Below are positions 27,259 to 36,529 of a stretch of 42,148 nucleotides of DNA, in pieces. This DNA comes from Candidatus Eiseniibacteriota bacterium (lineage in GTDB: Bacteria; Eisenbacteria; RBG-16-71-46): positions 1-42,148 of the forward strand of contig VBOT01000105.1 of assembly GCA_005893225.1 (NCBI GenBank), given 5' to 3'. The notes under the pieces were generated by a model. The model saw nothing but the letters and a program-made list of their open reading frames with translations. It did no database searches and was not told where the DNA came from. A program made the position numbers and the translations under genes. Positions within the stretch are counted from its first letter, which is position 1; each line of letters begins with the position of its first letter.

Positions 27259-28680
27259 TCATCCCCTTTCCCCCGCCGCCTGGCGGGCCGGCACGGCGTT
27301 CAGGCTCCGCACCTTGTTGTATCCATCGAGGGCCGCGACCTTGTAGCACTCCGCCAGCGTCGGGTAGTTGAACACGTTGGTGATGAAGTAGTCGAGCGTC
27401 CCCCCGAGCGCCATCACCGCTTGCCCGATGTGGACCAGCTCGGCGGCGTGGGTGCCCAGCACCCAGACCCCGAGCAACTCCCCGGTATCGAGGCGGAAGA
27501 TCAGCTTGAGCATGCCGTCGCTGTCGCCGAGGATCTGGCCGCGGGCGATCTCGCGGTAGCGCGCGACCCCGGTCTCGAACGGCGCGCCCTTCGACGTGAG
27601 ATCGGCCTCGGTCGAGCCGACCCAAGCCACCTCGGGGATCGCGTAGATCCCGAACGGGAAGAGGGCCGGGACGCTGGTGGCCGGGATCCCGAAGGCATGG
27701 CAGGCCGCGAGCCGCCCCTGCTCCATGCTGGTCGAGGCGAGGGCCGGGAAGCCGATCACGTCGCCCACCGCGTAGATGTGGGGCACCGAAGTCTGGTAAT
27801 GCTCGTTCACCCCGATGCGCCCGCGCTCATCGGTGGCGACCCCGGCGCGATCGAGCCCCAGCCCCGTGGTGGCGCCCACCCGTCCGGCCGAGATCAGCAC
27901 CATCTCAGTGACGAAGCGCTTGCCGCTCTTGAGCCGCACCACGGTCTGCGCTGCCCCCGGCTCGAGTCGCTCGACCTCCTCACCCAACCTCAGCGTCACC
28001 CCGAGGGCGCGCGCCTGGTAGGTGAGCGCATCCACCAGCTCCGCGTCCACCATCTCGAGCAGTGACGGCCGCTTGTCCAGGAGCACCACCTCGATCCCGA
28101 GCGCGGCGAAGATCGTGGCGTATTCGACCCCGATGATGCCGGCTCCCACGACCGTGAGCGAGCGGGGCAGCGTCTCGAGCGACAGGATGTCGTCGCTCGT
28201 GAGCACGGCGCGATGGTCGACCTCGATCCCGGGTGGAATCCCGGGCGTGCTGCCGACGGCGATCACCACGTACCGCGCCTGGAGGCGGTGGGTCGCATCC
28301 CGGCCATCGACCACCAGCTCGTGCGGTCCCTCGAAGCGCGCCGCGCCCTCGACGAGGTGCACGTGATTGCGAAGGAGCTGGGAGCGCACCACCTCCCGCT
28401 CGCGCTGCATGATGAGGCCGGTGCGCATCAGCAGGTCCTGGGCGCTGATCTCCGCCTTGACCCGGAACGAATCTCCGTAGAGCGAGCGCTGCCGCAGGCC
28501 CGAGAGGTCGATCACGGCTTCGCGCAGGGTCTTGCTCGGGATCGTGCCGCCGTTGATCGACACTCCACCCAGCTCGTAGCGTTCCACGACGGCAACCTGC
28601 TTTCCCAGCTTGGCGGCCTGGACGGCCGCACGCTGCCCCGAGGGGCCGCTGCCGATGACCACCATGTCGAAATCCTGCAT
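27259..28680 (-). CDS. sthA: Soluble (Si-specific) NAD(P)+ transhydrogenase-like flavoprotein
   Basis: DFDMVVIGSGPSGQRAAVQAAKLGKQVAVVER..GGTIPSKTLREAVIDLSG..YAVGDVIGFPALASTSMEQGR..GIYAIPEVAWVG..VFNYPTLAECYKVAALDG. Confidence 0.9.
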   Translation of the reverse strand: MQDFDMVVIGSGPSGQRAAVQAAKLGKQVAVVERYELGGVSINGGTIPSKTLREAVIDLSGLRQRSLYGDSFRVKAEISAQDLLMRTGLIMQREREVVRSQLLRNHVHLVEGAARFEGPHELVVDGRDATHRLQARYVVIAVGSTPGIPPGIEVDHRAVLTSDDILSLETLPRSLTVVGAGIIGVEYATIFAALGIEVVLLDKRPSLLEMVDAELVDALTYQARALGVTLRLGEEVERLEPGAAQTVVRLKSGKRFVTEMVLISAGRVGATTGLGLDRAGVATDERGRIGVNEHYQTSVPHIYAVGDVIGFPALASTSMEQGRLAACHAFGIPATSVPALFPFGIYAIPEVAWVGSTEADLTSKGAPFETGVARYREIARGQILGDSDGMLKLIFRLDTGELLGVWVLGTHAAELVHIGQAVMALGGTLDYFITNVFNYPTLAECYKVAALDGYNKVRSLNAVPARQAAGERG

Positions 28681-28977
28681 GCCCCTCCTCGGGTGTCCCG
28701 ATCCGCAAGCGTGCCTCGATGGGATACCGGACTCCCCTGACGCAGACGCCCGAGTCTATGAAGTCCGGCATCGTGCCGCCAGTGCGCGCCGACATCGGGC
28801 GGTCGCAGGGAATCGTCGTCATGGTTCGCCGCGCGCCGGTCGAGGTGGATGTGAACGGCGGACACCTGCAACCCCCGCGAACGGAGCCGAACCAGAGACA
28901 CTAACAAATTCCTAACGGCGTCGCGCGGCCCCGCGCCCTTCGACTGCGGCACTTCGATCGTCTGCTACCTTCCGCCC

Positions 28978-29940
28978 GTGCCCGCTCTCTCGGTGCTGTT
29001 GCCCGTGCGAGATGCGCTGCCCTACTTGCGGCCCGCGCTGGCCTCGCTCCGGCGGCAGACGTTCCAAGACTTCGAGATCATCGCCGTCGACGATGGATCG
29101 AGCGACGGCTCGGGCGAGGCGCTGGAAAAGGCCGCCGCGCGCGTTCCCGCCCTCCATGTGATTCATACACCCCCGCGCGGCCTGCCTGCGGCGCTCGCCA
29201 CGGCCCTGACCCATGCCCGCGGGCGATGGATCGCTCGACAGGACGCCGACGACATCTCCCATCGAAGGCGCTTCGAGCTCCAACTCGAGGAGCTGAGAGG
29301 CAGCCCCGAGACCGCCGTGGTGGGGAGCCGCGTGCGCTTGTTCCCGGCCGGCGAGGTGGGGGTTGGAATGAGACGCTGGGTGCTGTGGCACAACGCGTTA
29401 CTGGCCCACCAAGCGATGGCCAACGAGGCCTTGATCGACAGCCCCCTGGCCCACGGCAGCGCCACGATGCGGAGGAACTGGCTCGAGCGCGCGGGCGGCT
29501 GGGTCGACCGCGGCTGGCCCGAAGACGTGGACCTGTGGCTGCGCCTCATCGAGGCGGGGGCGCGCTTCAGCAAGCGACCCGAGGTGCTCTATGCATGGCG
29601 TCAACATTCGCGCAGCGCCACGCGACGCGACCCCCGTTACCTGCGGGATCGATTCGACGCGCTGCGAATGGAGGCCCTGGAGCGGGGCGTGCTCGCCCGG
29701 TCGCGGTCGCTGACCCTGATCGGAGTCGGCCGGAGCCTGGTCCGGTGGCGTGCCATCCTCGCCACGCGCCGGCGGGTGCGAGTGGTCGAAGCGCCCCGTC
29801 CGTCCCCCGGCTTGGTCGAGAACTTGCGTCCACCCATCGTGTTGGTGTTCGGCGCTCTCGCGGCACGCGAAAGATGGCGGGCAGCGTTCAGGCATTGTGA
29901 TACGATGGCCGAACGGGGTCAGTTTGTATTCATTGCATGA
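28978..29940 (+). CDS. Family 2 glycosyltransferase
   Basis: LSVLLPVRDALPYLRPALASLRRQTFQDFEIIAVDDGSSDGS..GRWIARQDADDISHRRRFELQ; GTG start. Confidence 0.9.
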   Translation: MPALSVLLPVRDALPYLRPALASLRRQTFQDFEIIAVDDGSSDGSGEALEKAAARVPALHVIHTPPRGLPAALATALTHARGRWIARQDADDISHRRRFELQLEELRGSPETAVVGSRVRLFPAGEVGVGMRRWVLWHNALLAHQAMANEALIDSPLAHGSATMRRNWLERAGGWVDRGWPEDVDLWLRLIEAGARFSKRPEVLYAWRQHSRSATRRDPRYLRDRFDALRMEALERGVLARSRSLTLIGVGRSLVRWRAILATRRRVRVVEAPRPSPGLVENLRPPIVLVFGALAARERWRAAFRHCDTMAERGQFVFIA

Positions 29941-29945
29941 CCCCG
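29914..29945. promoter_or_regulatory. Inverted repeat CGGGGTCA-N16-TGACCCCG downstream of an extended -10-like TGATACGAT, upstream of the HTH gene
   Basis: cggggtca gtttgtattcattgca tgaccccg; TGtgaTACGAT at about 29897-29906. Confidence 0.4.
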
Positions 29946-30052
29946 CCGATAGGAGGTATAAACGCCTCGGGTCGCTCTATGTCCGCACGGCGGGCTCAAC
30001 GGCCGTATGTGGATCGGAGCAAGAAGGGACTCGAAACCCTGGAGGTCATACC

Positions 30053-30391
30053 ATGGCGAAGACTCGCCCGCGAAAGCGTTACACGGAGGATCAGCGCGCC
30101 ACTATTCTCTCGGTTGCTCAGAGGGAGGGGCTCACCGCCACCGAGGTGAAGAAGCGGTTTGGCGTCACCCCGGTGACGTACTATTCCTGGCGGAAGAAGA
30201 CCGGCGTCGCGGGTCGCCGGGGCCAGGCGATCCGGGTCGCAGGAGGAAACGCCGCTCTCTCGAGCCAGGTACGTACCGAGGTGCGCAGCCGGGTGCGGCA
30301 GATCCTTCCAGCCATCGTCCGCGGCGAGGTGAGCAGCTACCTCAACACCTTGTTCTCATCGGGTCGCGGTCGCAGGCGCGCCAGAGTCTGA
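30053..30391 (+). CDS. Stand-alone transposase-type (IS3/IS66-like) helix-turn-helix protein
   Basis: MAKTRPRKRYTEDQRATILSVAQREGLTATEVKKRFGVTPVTYYSWRKKTG; SD GGAGG at 30041; no transposase catalytic domain follows. Confidence 0.8.
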   Translation: MAKTRPRKRYTEDQRATILSVAQREGLTATEVKKRFGVTPVTYYSWRKKTGVAGRRGQAIRVAGGNAALSSQVRTEVRSRVRQILPAIVRGEVSSYLNTLFSSGRGRRRARV

Positions 30392-30406
30392 CCTCCAAGG
30401 TACCGC

Positions 30407-30440
30407 ACGCGCCCCGGCTACGGTCGGGGCGCGTTTCTTC
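30407..30440 (+). terminator. Rho-independent terminator after the HTH gene
   Basis: ACGCGCCCCG GCTACGGT CGGGGCGCGT TTCTTC, 10-bp stem. Confidence 0.85.
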
Positions 30441-30524
30441 ATGAAGGGAATAGGAAACCTGCCGGAGTGGGAGCCGCCGCGGCAGTGGTATGAGGGTCGA
30501 GCCGCGCGCCGTCGGATCGCGGCC

Positions 30525-31259
30525 TCAGCCCCGGCCGCCGGGCTCGGCCTGCCGGCGGGCGAGATCGGGGAGCAACTTGGCCGCCTTCCGGTCGAGATAC
30601 CAATCCCGGTCTCGCACCCACCGGGCCGGCACCAGGCTGGGCTTGCCTTCCCCGGTCAGCGCCTGAGCCACGACCGCGGCCTTGTCGGGGCCTGACACCA
30701 TCACCGCCACCTCGCGGGCCTCGCGGATCGCCCGGGGCGTGAGCGTGAGCCGGGAAGGCGGCGGCTTGGGGCTGTTCGTCACCACGACGACACGGCCGTC
30801 CTCGTCCTTCTCCGCCGCGGACGTGCCCGGGAAGATCGAGGCGATGTGGCCGTCGGAGCCCACCCCCAGCACCAGCAGGTCGATGGGCTCGAGCAGAAAC
30901 GCCTCGTAGTCCCGCGCCTCGGCCTGGAGGCCCGAGACCTCGCCCCGCATGCGATGCACGTTCTCCTCCGGGATCCCCGCCGGGCCGATCAGGGCCGCGC
31001 GCACCAGCCGGTAATTGCTGTCGGGATGCGCGGGCGACACCGCGCGCTCGTCCGCGAACAGGATCGTCACCCGCGACCAGTCGATCTTCTCTCGATAGCC
31101 GTCACTCGCGAGCAACGCGTAGAGGCGCGCCGGCGTCCTGCCGCCCGGGACCGCGAGGCGGAAGCCCTCGCGGGCGGCGATGCTCTCGGCCGCTGCGCGC
31201 ACCACCACGTCGGCCACCGCCCGCGCCAGCTCCTCCGCATCCTCGTACACGCGCACCAT
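30525..31259 (-). CDS. pgl: 6-phosphogluconolactonase
   Basis: FRLAVPGGRTPARLYALLAS..WSRVTILFADERAVSPAHPDSNYRLVRAAL..LLVLGVGSDGHIASIFPG. Confidence 0.93.
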   Translation of the reverse strand: MVRVYEDAEELARAVADVVVRAAAESIAAREGFRLAVPGGRTPARLYALLASDGYREKIDWSRVTILFADERAVSPAHPDSNYRLVRAALIGPAGIPEENVHRMRGEVSGLQAEARDYEAFLLEPIDLLVLGVGSDGHIASIFPGTSAAEKDEDGRVVVVTNSPKPPPSRLTLTPRAIREAREVAVMVSGPDKAAVVAQALTGEGKPSLVPARWVRDRDWYLDRKAAKLLPDLARRQAEPGGRG

Positions 31260-31312
31260 GGGCGATCCTAGCTTTCCGTGCCGGAAATCACGCGCCGGTC
31301 TGGGCACGGAGC

Positions 31313-32833
31313 CTAGAGCTCGCTCCAGGCCCGCCGGTCGCGCCGCATCAGCTCGCGCGCGCGCTCGGGGCCCCAGCTGCCGGGCTCGTAGTTGGGGAAG
31401 TCTCGCGGCGGGTTCTTGTCGATGTAATCCAGCACCGGAGTGATCCACGCCCACGACGCCTCGACCGCGTCGCGTCTCGAGAACAGCGTGGCGTCGCCCC
31501 GCATGGCGTCCAGCAGCAGCCGCTCGTAGGCCTCCGGCGGCTCGCCGCCGAACGCCTCGGTGTATTTCATGTCCATCGCGACGGTTCCCACCGCGACGTC
31601 GTGGCCGGGGATCTTGGAGGCGAAGCGCAGGTAGATCCCCTCGTCGGGCTGGATGCGGAGCGCCAGCACGTTGGGCTCGATCCGCTCGCACACGTCCTCC
31701 CGGCCGAACAGGCACAGCGGCACCGGCTGCATGTGAAGTGATACCTCGGTGACGCGCTTCGCCAGCTTCTTTCCCGCCCTGAGGTAGAAGGGCACCCCCT
31801 GCCAGCGCCAGTTGTCGATGAAGACGCGCAGCGCCGCGAAGGTCGGCGTCACCGAGTCCTTGGAGACCCCCGGCTCGTCGCGATAGCCGCGGTACTGTCC
31901 CAGCACCAGATTGCGGTCGATGGTGTCCGGCCCTTCCTGACGCAGCCCGTGGAGCACCTTGAGCTTCTCGCCGCGGATGTCGTCGGCATCCCCGGTGGTG
32001 GGAGGCTCCATCGCCACCAGGCACTGCACCTCGAGCAGATGGCTCTGCACGATGTCTCGCAGCACCCCGGTCTCCTCGTAGAACTTCCCGCGCGCTCCGA
32101 CCCCCACCGTCTCCATCGCACAGATCTCGACGTAGTCGACGTACTTCCGGTTCCACAGCGGCTCGAAGATGCTGTTGGCGAAACGGAACACCATGAGGTT
32201 CTGGACCGTCTCCTTGCCCAGGTAGTGGTCGATCCGGAACGTCTGCGACTCGTCGAGCACCCGCGCCACGAGGGTGTTGAGCGCCCGGGCGGACTCGAGG
32301 TCGCGCCCGATCGGCTTCTCGATGATCACCCGCGACCACGGCGAGACCTTGGGCTTGGAGACCAGCCCGGCCTGATCGAGCCGGTGGAGGATGGTGGCGA
32401 ACTCGCTCGGCGGCGTGGCCAGGTAGTAGAGGCGGGTGCCCTCCAGGCCGCGCTCCCGGTCGAGCTCGGCGAGCCGAGAAGCGAGCTTCTTGTAGGTGGC
32501 CGGATCCTCGAAGTCGCCCGAGACGTAGTCGAGCGACTCGGCGAACGCCTCCCAGTCGCGCGGCTCGACCCCGCGGCTCGCGAACTCGGCCAGCGCCGCG
32601 CGGACCTCGGCCCTGAAGCCATCCGCATTCCAGGCCCGCCGCGCGACGCCCACCACCGCCGAGTGCTCGGTGAGCGACCCGGCGGCGCGCAGCTTGAACA
32701 GCGCGGGCATGAGCTTGCGGTGGGTGAGGTCGCCGCTGGCCCCGAACACCACCAGGGCGCAGGGCGGCGCGCGCCGCTCGCTCCGGGGCAATGTGAGGGG
32801 CGGGACCGCCTGGATGCGGGTCGCCACGGTCAC
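31313..32833 (-). CDS. zwf: Glucose-6-phosphate 1-dehydrogenase
   Basis: VVFGASGDLTHRKLMPALFKL..VIIEKPIGRDLESARALN..FRIDHYLGKETVQNLMVFRFAN. Confidence 0.96.
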   Translation of the reverse strand: MTVATRIQAVPPLTLPRSERRAPPCALVVFGASGDLTHRKLMPALFKLRAAGSLTEHSAVVGVARRAWNADGFRAEVRAALAEFASRGVEPRDWEAFAESLDYVSGDFEDPATYKKLASRLAELDRERGLEGTRLYYLATPPSEFATILHRLDQAGLVSKPKVSPWSRVIIEKPIGRDLESARALNTLVARVLDESQTFRIDHYLGKETVQNLMVFRFANSIFEPLWNRKYVDYVEICAMETVGVGARGKFYEETGVLRDIVQSHLLEVQCLVAMEPPTTGDADDIRGEKLKVLHGLRQEGPDTIDRNLVLGQYRGYRDEPGVSKDSVTPTFAALRVFIDNWRWQGVPFYLRAGKKLAKRVTEVSLHMQPVPLCLFGREDVCERIEPNVLALRIQPDEGIYLRFASKIPGHDVAVGTVAMDMKYTEAFGGEPPEAYERLLLDAMRGDATLFSRRDAVEASWAWITPVLDYIDKNPPRDFPNYEPGSWGPERARELMRRDRRAWSEL

Positions 32834-33726
32834 TTCCTCTTGACCGCGTGGCCGCCGAACTCGGCCCGCAGCGCGGCGATCACGCGGTCGCGAAACGAGT
32901 CTTCCTGGCGGGACCGGAAGCGCGAGAAGAGCGCGAGCGCCAGGGCCGGCGCGGGGACGCCGCGATCGATCGCCTCCAGCACCGTCCAGCGCCCCTCCCC
33001 CGAGTCCTCAACGAAGCCGCGGATGTGATCGAGGCCGGGGTCCTTCTCGAACGCCCGCTCGGCCAGCTCGAGAAGCCACGAGCGCACCACGCTGCCGCGG
33101 TTCCAGAGCCGCGCCAGCCCGGCCAGGTCGTAGCGGTAGTCGCTCGACCTCAGGATCTCGAAGCCCTCGCCATAGGCCTGCATCATCCCGTACTCGATTC
33201 CGTTGTGAACCATCTTGGCGAAATGCCCGGCCCCCGGAGGGCCGACGTGGAGCCAGCCGCCCTCGGGCGCCAGAGCATCGAGCACGGGCCCGAGAACCTC
33301 GATCGCTGCCTTCTCTCCCCCGACCATCAGGCAATACCCGAGCTCCAGGCCCCAGATCCCCCCCGATGTCCCCGCGTCCACGAATTGCAGGCCCGCCGCC
33401 GCGAGTCGCTCGGCCCGGCGTCGCGAGTCGCGGTAGTTCGAGTTCCCGCCGTCGATCACGAGGTCTCCGGGCGCGAGCCGGGGCAGCAGCCGGTCGATGA
33501 GCTCGTCGACCGGGGGTCCGGCCGGGATCATCGCCCAGACGGCGCGCGGCGGGGACAGGGCTCGCGTCAGGTCCTCGAGAGCGGGAGCCGCGACGGCCCC
33601 CTGGCGCTCGACCTCCTGCACCCTTTCGGGCGAGCGGTCGTAGGCCACCACGCGATGGCCCGCGTGCAGGAGGCGCAGGGTCATGTTGAAGCCCATCCGA
33701 CCCAGACCCACGAACCCGAGTTCCAA
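32830..33726 (-). CDS. gnd: 6-phosphogluconate dehydrogenase (decarboxylating), short GndA-like form
   Basis: ELGFVGLGRMGFNMTLRLL..LVIDGGNSNYRDSRRRAERL..FVDAGTSGGIWGLELGYCLMVGG..GAGHFAKMVHNGIEYGMMQAYGEGFE; TTG start; ATGA overlap with zwf. Confidence 0.93.
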   Translation of the reverse strand: MELGFVGLGRMGFNMTLRLLHAGHRVVAYDRSPERVQEVERQGAVAAPALEDLTRALSPPRAVWAMIPAGPPVDELIDRLLPRLAPGDLVIDGGNSNYRDSRRRAERLAAAGLQFVDAGTSGGIWGLELGYCLMVGGEKAAIEVLGPVLDALAPEGGWLHVGPPGAGHFAKMVHNGIEYGMMQAYGEGFEILRSSDYRYDLAGLARLWNRGSVVRSWLLELAERAFEKDPGLDHIRGFVEDSGEGRWTVLEAIDRGVPAPALALALFSRFRSRQEDSFRDRVIAALRAEFGGHAVKRK

Positions 33727-34130
33727 TGGAAGCTCCCTCTCCGGACTGCCCGGCGCGTTCTGCCTGCGCCAGCCCGCCCGCACCGACTCGCCGGGCTCGA
33801 GGCCGACCGCAGGAAATCCCGTGAAGCCAGGTCGGTGCGCCTCAGATCCAGGATCGATGGTCAGCGCGTGACCCTAACGCGGCGGCCGAGCGAGCGGCAA
33901 CTGAGCGCCGGGCCGGTGAAGATTGAGGCGGGCGCGGCCCGACCCACCTCGTGCAAAGTGCCCGGCCCGCGAGGGCCCTCGCCGGCCGTTCTCCCTCCCG
34001 GCTTCGAGCCGCCTGCGTAGGTCCATTCACCCCAACGCCGTCCGCAGTGGCAAGTCAGGAAACACGAAACCCGCGGTCGCGCCGTCGCGGACGGCTGCCG
34101 CCGAGCCCCGTGATTGCATCCCGATCGGAC

Positions 34131-34148
34131 TTGGCACGGGCGTTGCGG
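34131..34148 (+). promoter_or_regulatory. Candidate sigma-54 promoter
   Basis: TTGGCACGGGCGTTGCGG: exact TGGCAC-N5-TTGC core, about 40 nt upstream of the GAF-GGDEF-like start codon. Confidence 0.7.
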
Positions 34149-34187
34149 TCCCAACCACCGTCTGGTGCGCAAATCCCCGGAGAGAGC

Positions 34188-35228
34188 ATGAACCATTCGC
34201 AGGAAAAGGCGACCCAGGCGCTCATCGAGCTGGGTGATCCGGCCGAGCGTCAGACACGGACCGAGTTGCTCGACCGTGCATTGCGCACGGCCCTCATCCT
34301 GCTGGATGCCGACGCCGCCGTCATCCAGACCTCCTCGAGTCGGCGCGGCGAGCGCCTGGCGCTTCACGCCGGAAGCTCGGTGCCGGCAACGCTGCGGCCG
34401 CACCCCGAAGGCAGCGAGGTGGTCCGCAGTCTGATCGAGGCCTGGCAGCCGGTGATGCTGGACGACCTGTCGGATGCTCCGCCGATCGCCACCGCCGACG
34501 GCTGCCCGGGCGTCGACCCGGGGCCGGTGCTCTTCACCCCCCTGCGCCAGCGCAATCTCGCTCCCGCTTACGTCGCCCTCTACCGGCGGCGCGGTCGCGC
34601 CCGGTTCACGCTCAACGACTGCCGCTTGATGCTGCTGGTCGCCGCGTGGCTGAGCGCGGCGCTCGAAAATCTCCGTCTCTCGACCGGAGTCGAGAAGCTC
34701 GCGGTCACCGACGACCTCACCGAGGTCTACAATTCCAGGTTCCTGAAGTCGGCGCTCCACCGGGAGCTGCGCCGCGCGAGCCGGTTTGGCCACGAGCTGT
34801 CCGTGGCCCTGATCGACATCGACAATCTCAAGACCTACAACGATCAGCACGGTGAGCTGCGCGGCAGCCTGCTGCTCAGAGAGGTGGCCTCGGTGCTGGC
34901 GCAGCAGGTGCGCTCGTTCGACGTCCTGGCCAGGCACGGCGAGGACTCCTTCCTCCTGATCCTGCCCGAGACCGGCTGCGACGGCGCGGTCGAGGTCTCG
35001 GAGCGCGCGCGCGCGGCGGTCGAGCGACAGGCGTTCTCGCTCAGCGCCGCCGGCGATGTCACGGTGAGCCTCGGAGTGGCGGCATTTCCACGTGACGCCG
35101 CTAACCTCCGCGACTTCCTGGCCGCGGCCGATCGCGCCCTCGCCCGCGCCAAGCAGCGAGGACGAAACTGCGTCGCCACGCTGGTCCGGCAGTCCGCTGA
35201 CGGAGCGATCAAGCGACTGACCGGTTGA
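34188..35228 (+). CDS. GAF-like plus GGDEF-family protein with degenerate active site
   Basis: LAVTDDLTEVYNSRFLKSALHRELRRASRFGHELSVALIDIDNLKTYNDQHGELRGSLLL..LARHGEDSFLLILPET: GEDSF where GGDEF is expected. Confidence 0.85.
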   Translation: MNHSQEKATQALIELGDPAERQTRTELLDRALRTALILLDADAAVIQTSSSRRGERLALHAGSSVPATLRPHPEGSEVVRSLIEAWQPVMLDDLSDAPPIATADGCPGVDPGPVLFTPLRQRNLAPAYVALYRRRGRARFTLNDCRLMLLVAAWLSAALENLRLSTGVEKLAVTDDLTEVYNSRFLKSALHRELRRASRFGHELSVALIDIDNLKTYNDQHGELRGSLLLREVASVLAQQVRSFDVLARHGEDSFLLILPETGCDGAVEVSERARAAVERQAFSLSAAGDVTVSLGVAAFPRDAANLRDFLAAADRALARAKQRGRNCVATLVRQSADGAIKRLTG

Positions 35229-35275
35229 CCCGCCGGCCCGCCCCGCACGGTGCGGGGGGATGATCGGTAGGAACC

Positions 35276-36454
35276 TCAGGGCTCCGCGACCACGGCCGCC
35301 GTCCCGGCCGCGGCCAGCCCCATCTTCGGCAGGGCGATGGCGCACAGGAGCCCCGCCCCGAGCAGCGTCGTGAGCGCCAGGAGGGCGTTTTCGAGCCCAC
35401 GCGCGTCCGCCAGGGCGCCGGTCGGGCCGACCATCAGCACGCCGAGACCCCACGCGAATCCCATGAGCAGGCTCGAGATGGTGGAGGCATGGCGCGGCGA
35501 GAGCTCCTGCCCGATCACGACGTTCACCGGCAGCGATCCCTGGAGCATCAGGTTCCCGAGCGCCAGGCAGACCACTCCCGGCCCGGTGGGAAGCAGCAGG
35601 AACGCCACGAAGAGCGGCAGCGCCCCGAGGAAGGAGCGAATCACCACGCCTCGCCCGCCCCAGCGCTCCGCGATCCAGCCGCCGAGGAGCCCTCCCACCG
35701 CCCCGGCCCCGAGATAGGCGCTCAGGGCAAGGCCTCCGCTCTGGACCGAGAGCCCCCGCCGGTGGAGAAGGATGGGAAGGAAGGTCATGAATCCGAACGA
35801 CACCGCGGAGCGGAACACGACGGCGAAGTAGAGCATGGCGAGCGGGCGCCACACGGGCCTGAGCTCGGAGAACGCCGGCCGCTCGCGGTGGAAGCGGGCC
35901 GCCGGCGGCACGCGGGCGAACCAGGCGATCAGCACCGCCGAGACCACGAGCCCCGGCAGCGCCCCGAGCCAGGTGCGCTCGAGACCGAGCGCCCCGGCCA
36001 TCGCGGCCGCGAAGAGGGGGCCGATCGAGAACCCGATCGTGCCGCCGGTCACGAAGGTCGACATGGCCAGCGCGCGGCGCTCCGAGAGCCCGCTGGCCAG
36101 CACCGCCGCCTGGGGATGGAATGCCGCCGCGCCGATCCCGCCCAGCATCACGATCGCCGCGAGCCCGCCGAAGCTCGGCGCCAGCCCCACCGAGCTCAGG
36201 AACACCGCCGCGACCAGCGGCCCGAATGCCACGAACCAGGGGCGGGAGAGCCGGTCGGAGAGCCAGCCGAAGAGCGGCTGAGAGAGCGAGGAGGCGAGCG
36301 AGGAGAGCGCCACCAGCGTGCCGACCTGGGTGAGGCTCAGGTGCAGCTTGACGATGAGAAGCGGGATGAGGGGAGTGACGAAGCTCGAGTACGCGTCGAT
36401 GGTGAGGTGCGCGGCGGAGACGAGGAGGAGCCGCGGGTGCAGGCGGGAAGGCAT
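35276..36454 (-). CDS. MFS transporter, fosmidomycin-resistance (Fsr)-like
   Basis: LLLVSAAHLTIDAYSSFVTPLIPLLIVKLHLSLTQVGTLVALSSLASSLSQPLFGWLSDR; ~12 TM. Confidence 0.8.
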   Translation of the reverse strand: MPSRLHPRLLLVSAAHLTIDAYSSFVTPLIPLLIVKLHLSLTQVGTLVALSSLASSLSQPLFGWLSDRLSRPWFVAFGPLVAAVFLSSVGLAPSFGGLAAIVMLGGIGAAAFHPQAAVLASGLSERRALAMSTFVTGGTIGFSIGPLFAAAMAGALGLERTWLGALPGLVVSAVLIAWFARVPPAARFHRERPAFSELRPVWRPLAMLYFAVVFRSAVSFGFMTFLPILLHRRGLSVQSGGLALSAYLGAGAVGGLLGGWIAERWGGRGVVIRSFLGALPLFVAFLLLPTGPGVVCLALGNLMLQGSLPVNVVIGQELSPRHASTISSLLMGFAWGLGVLMVGPTGALADARGLENALLALTTLLGAGLLCAIALPKMGLAAAGTAAVVAEP

Positions 36455-36529
36455 TGCGCGAGAGACGATAGCATACGGTGCAGGCGTCCGGACCCGAGCG
36501 TGCGGACGCCCGCGCCCTCGCCGTGATGT

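Noticed and set aside
33860-33874. GGTCA-GCGCG-TGACC inverted repeat, sharing half-sites with CGGGGTCA/TGACCCCG at 29914
   Set aside because: Only 5-bp arms; expected by chance in this composition, so a shared operator is not supported.
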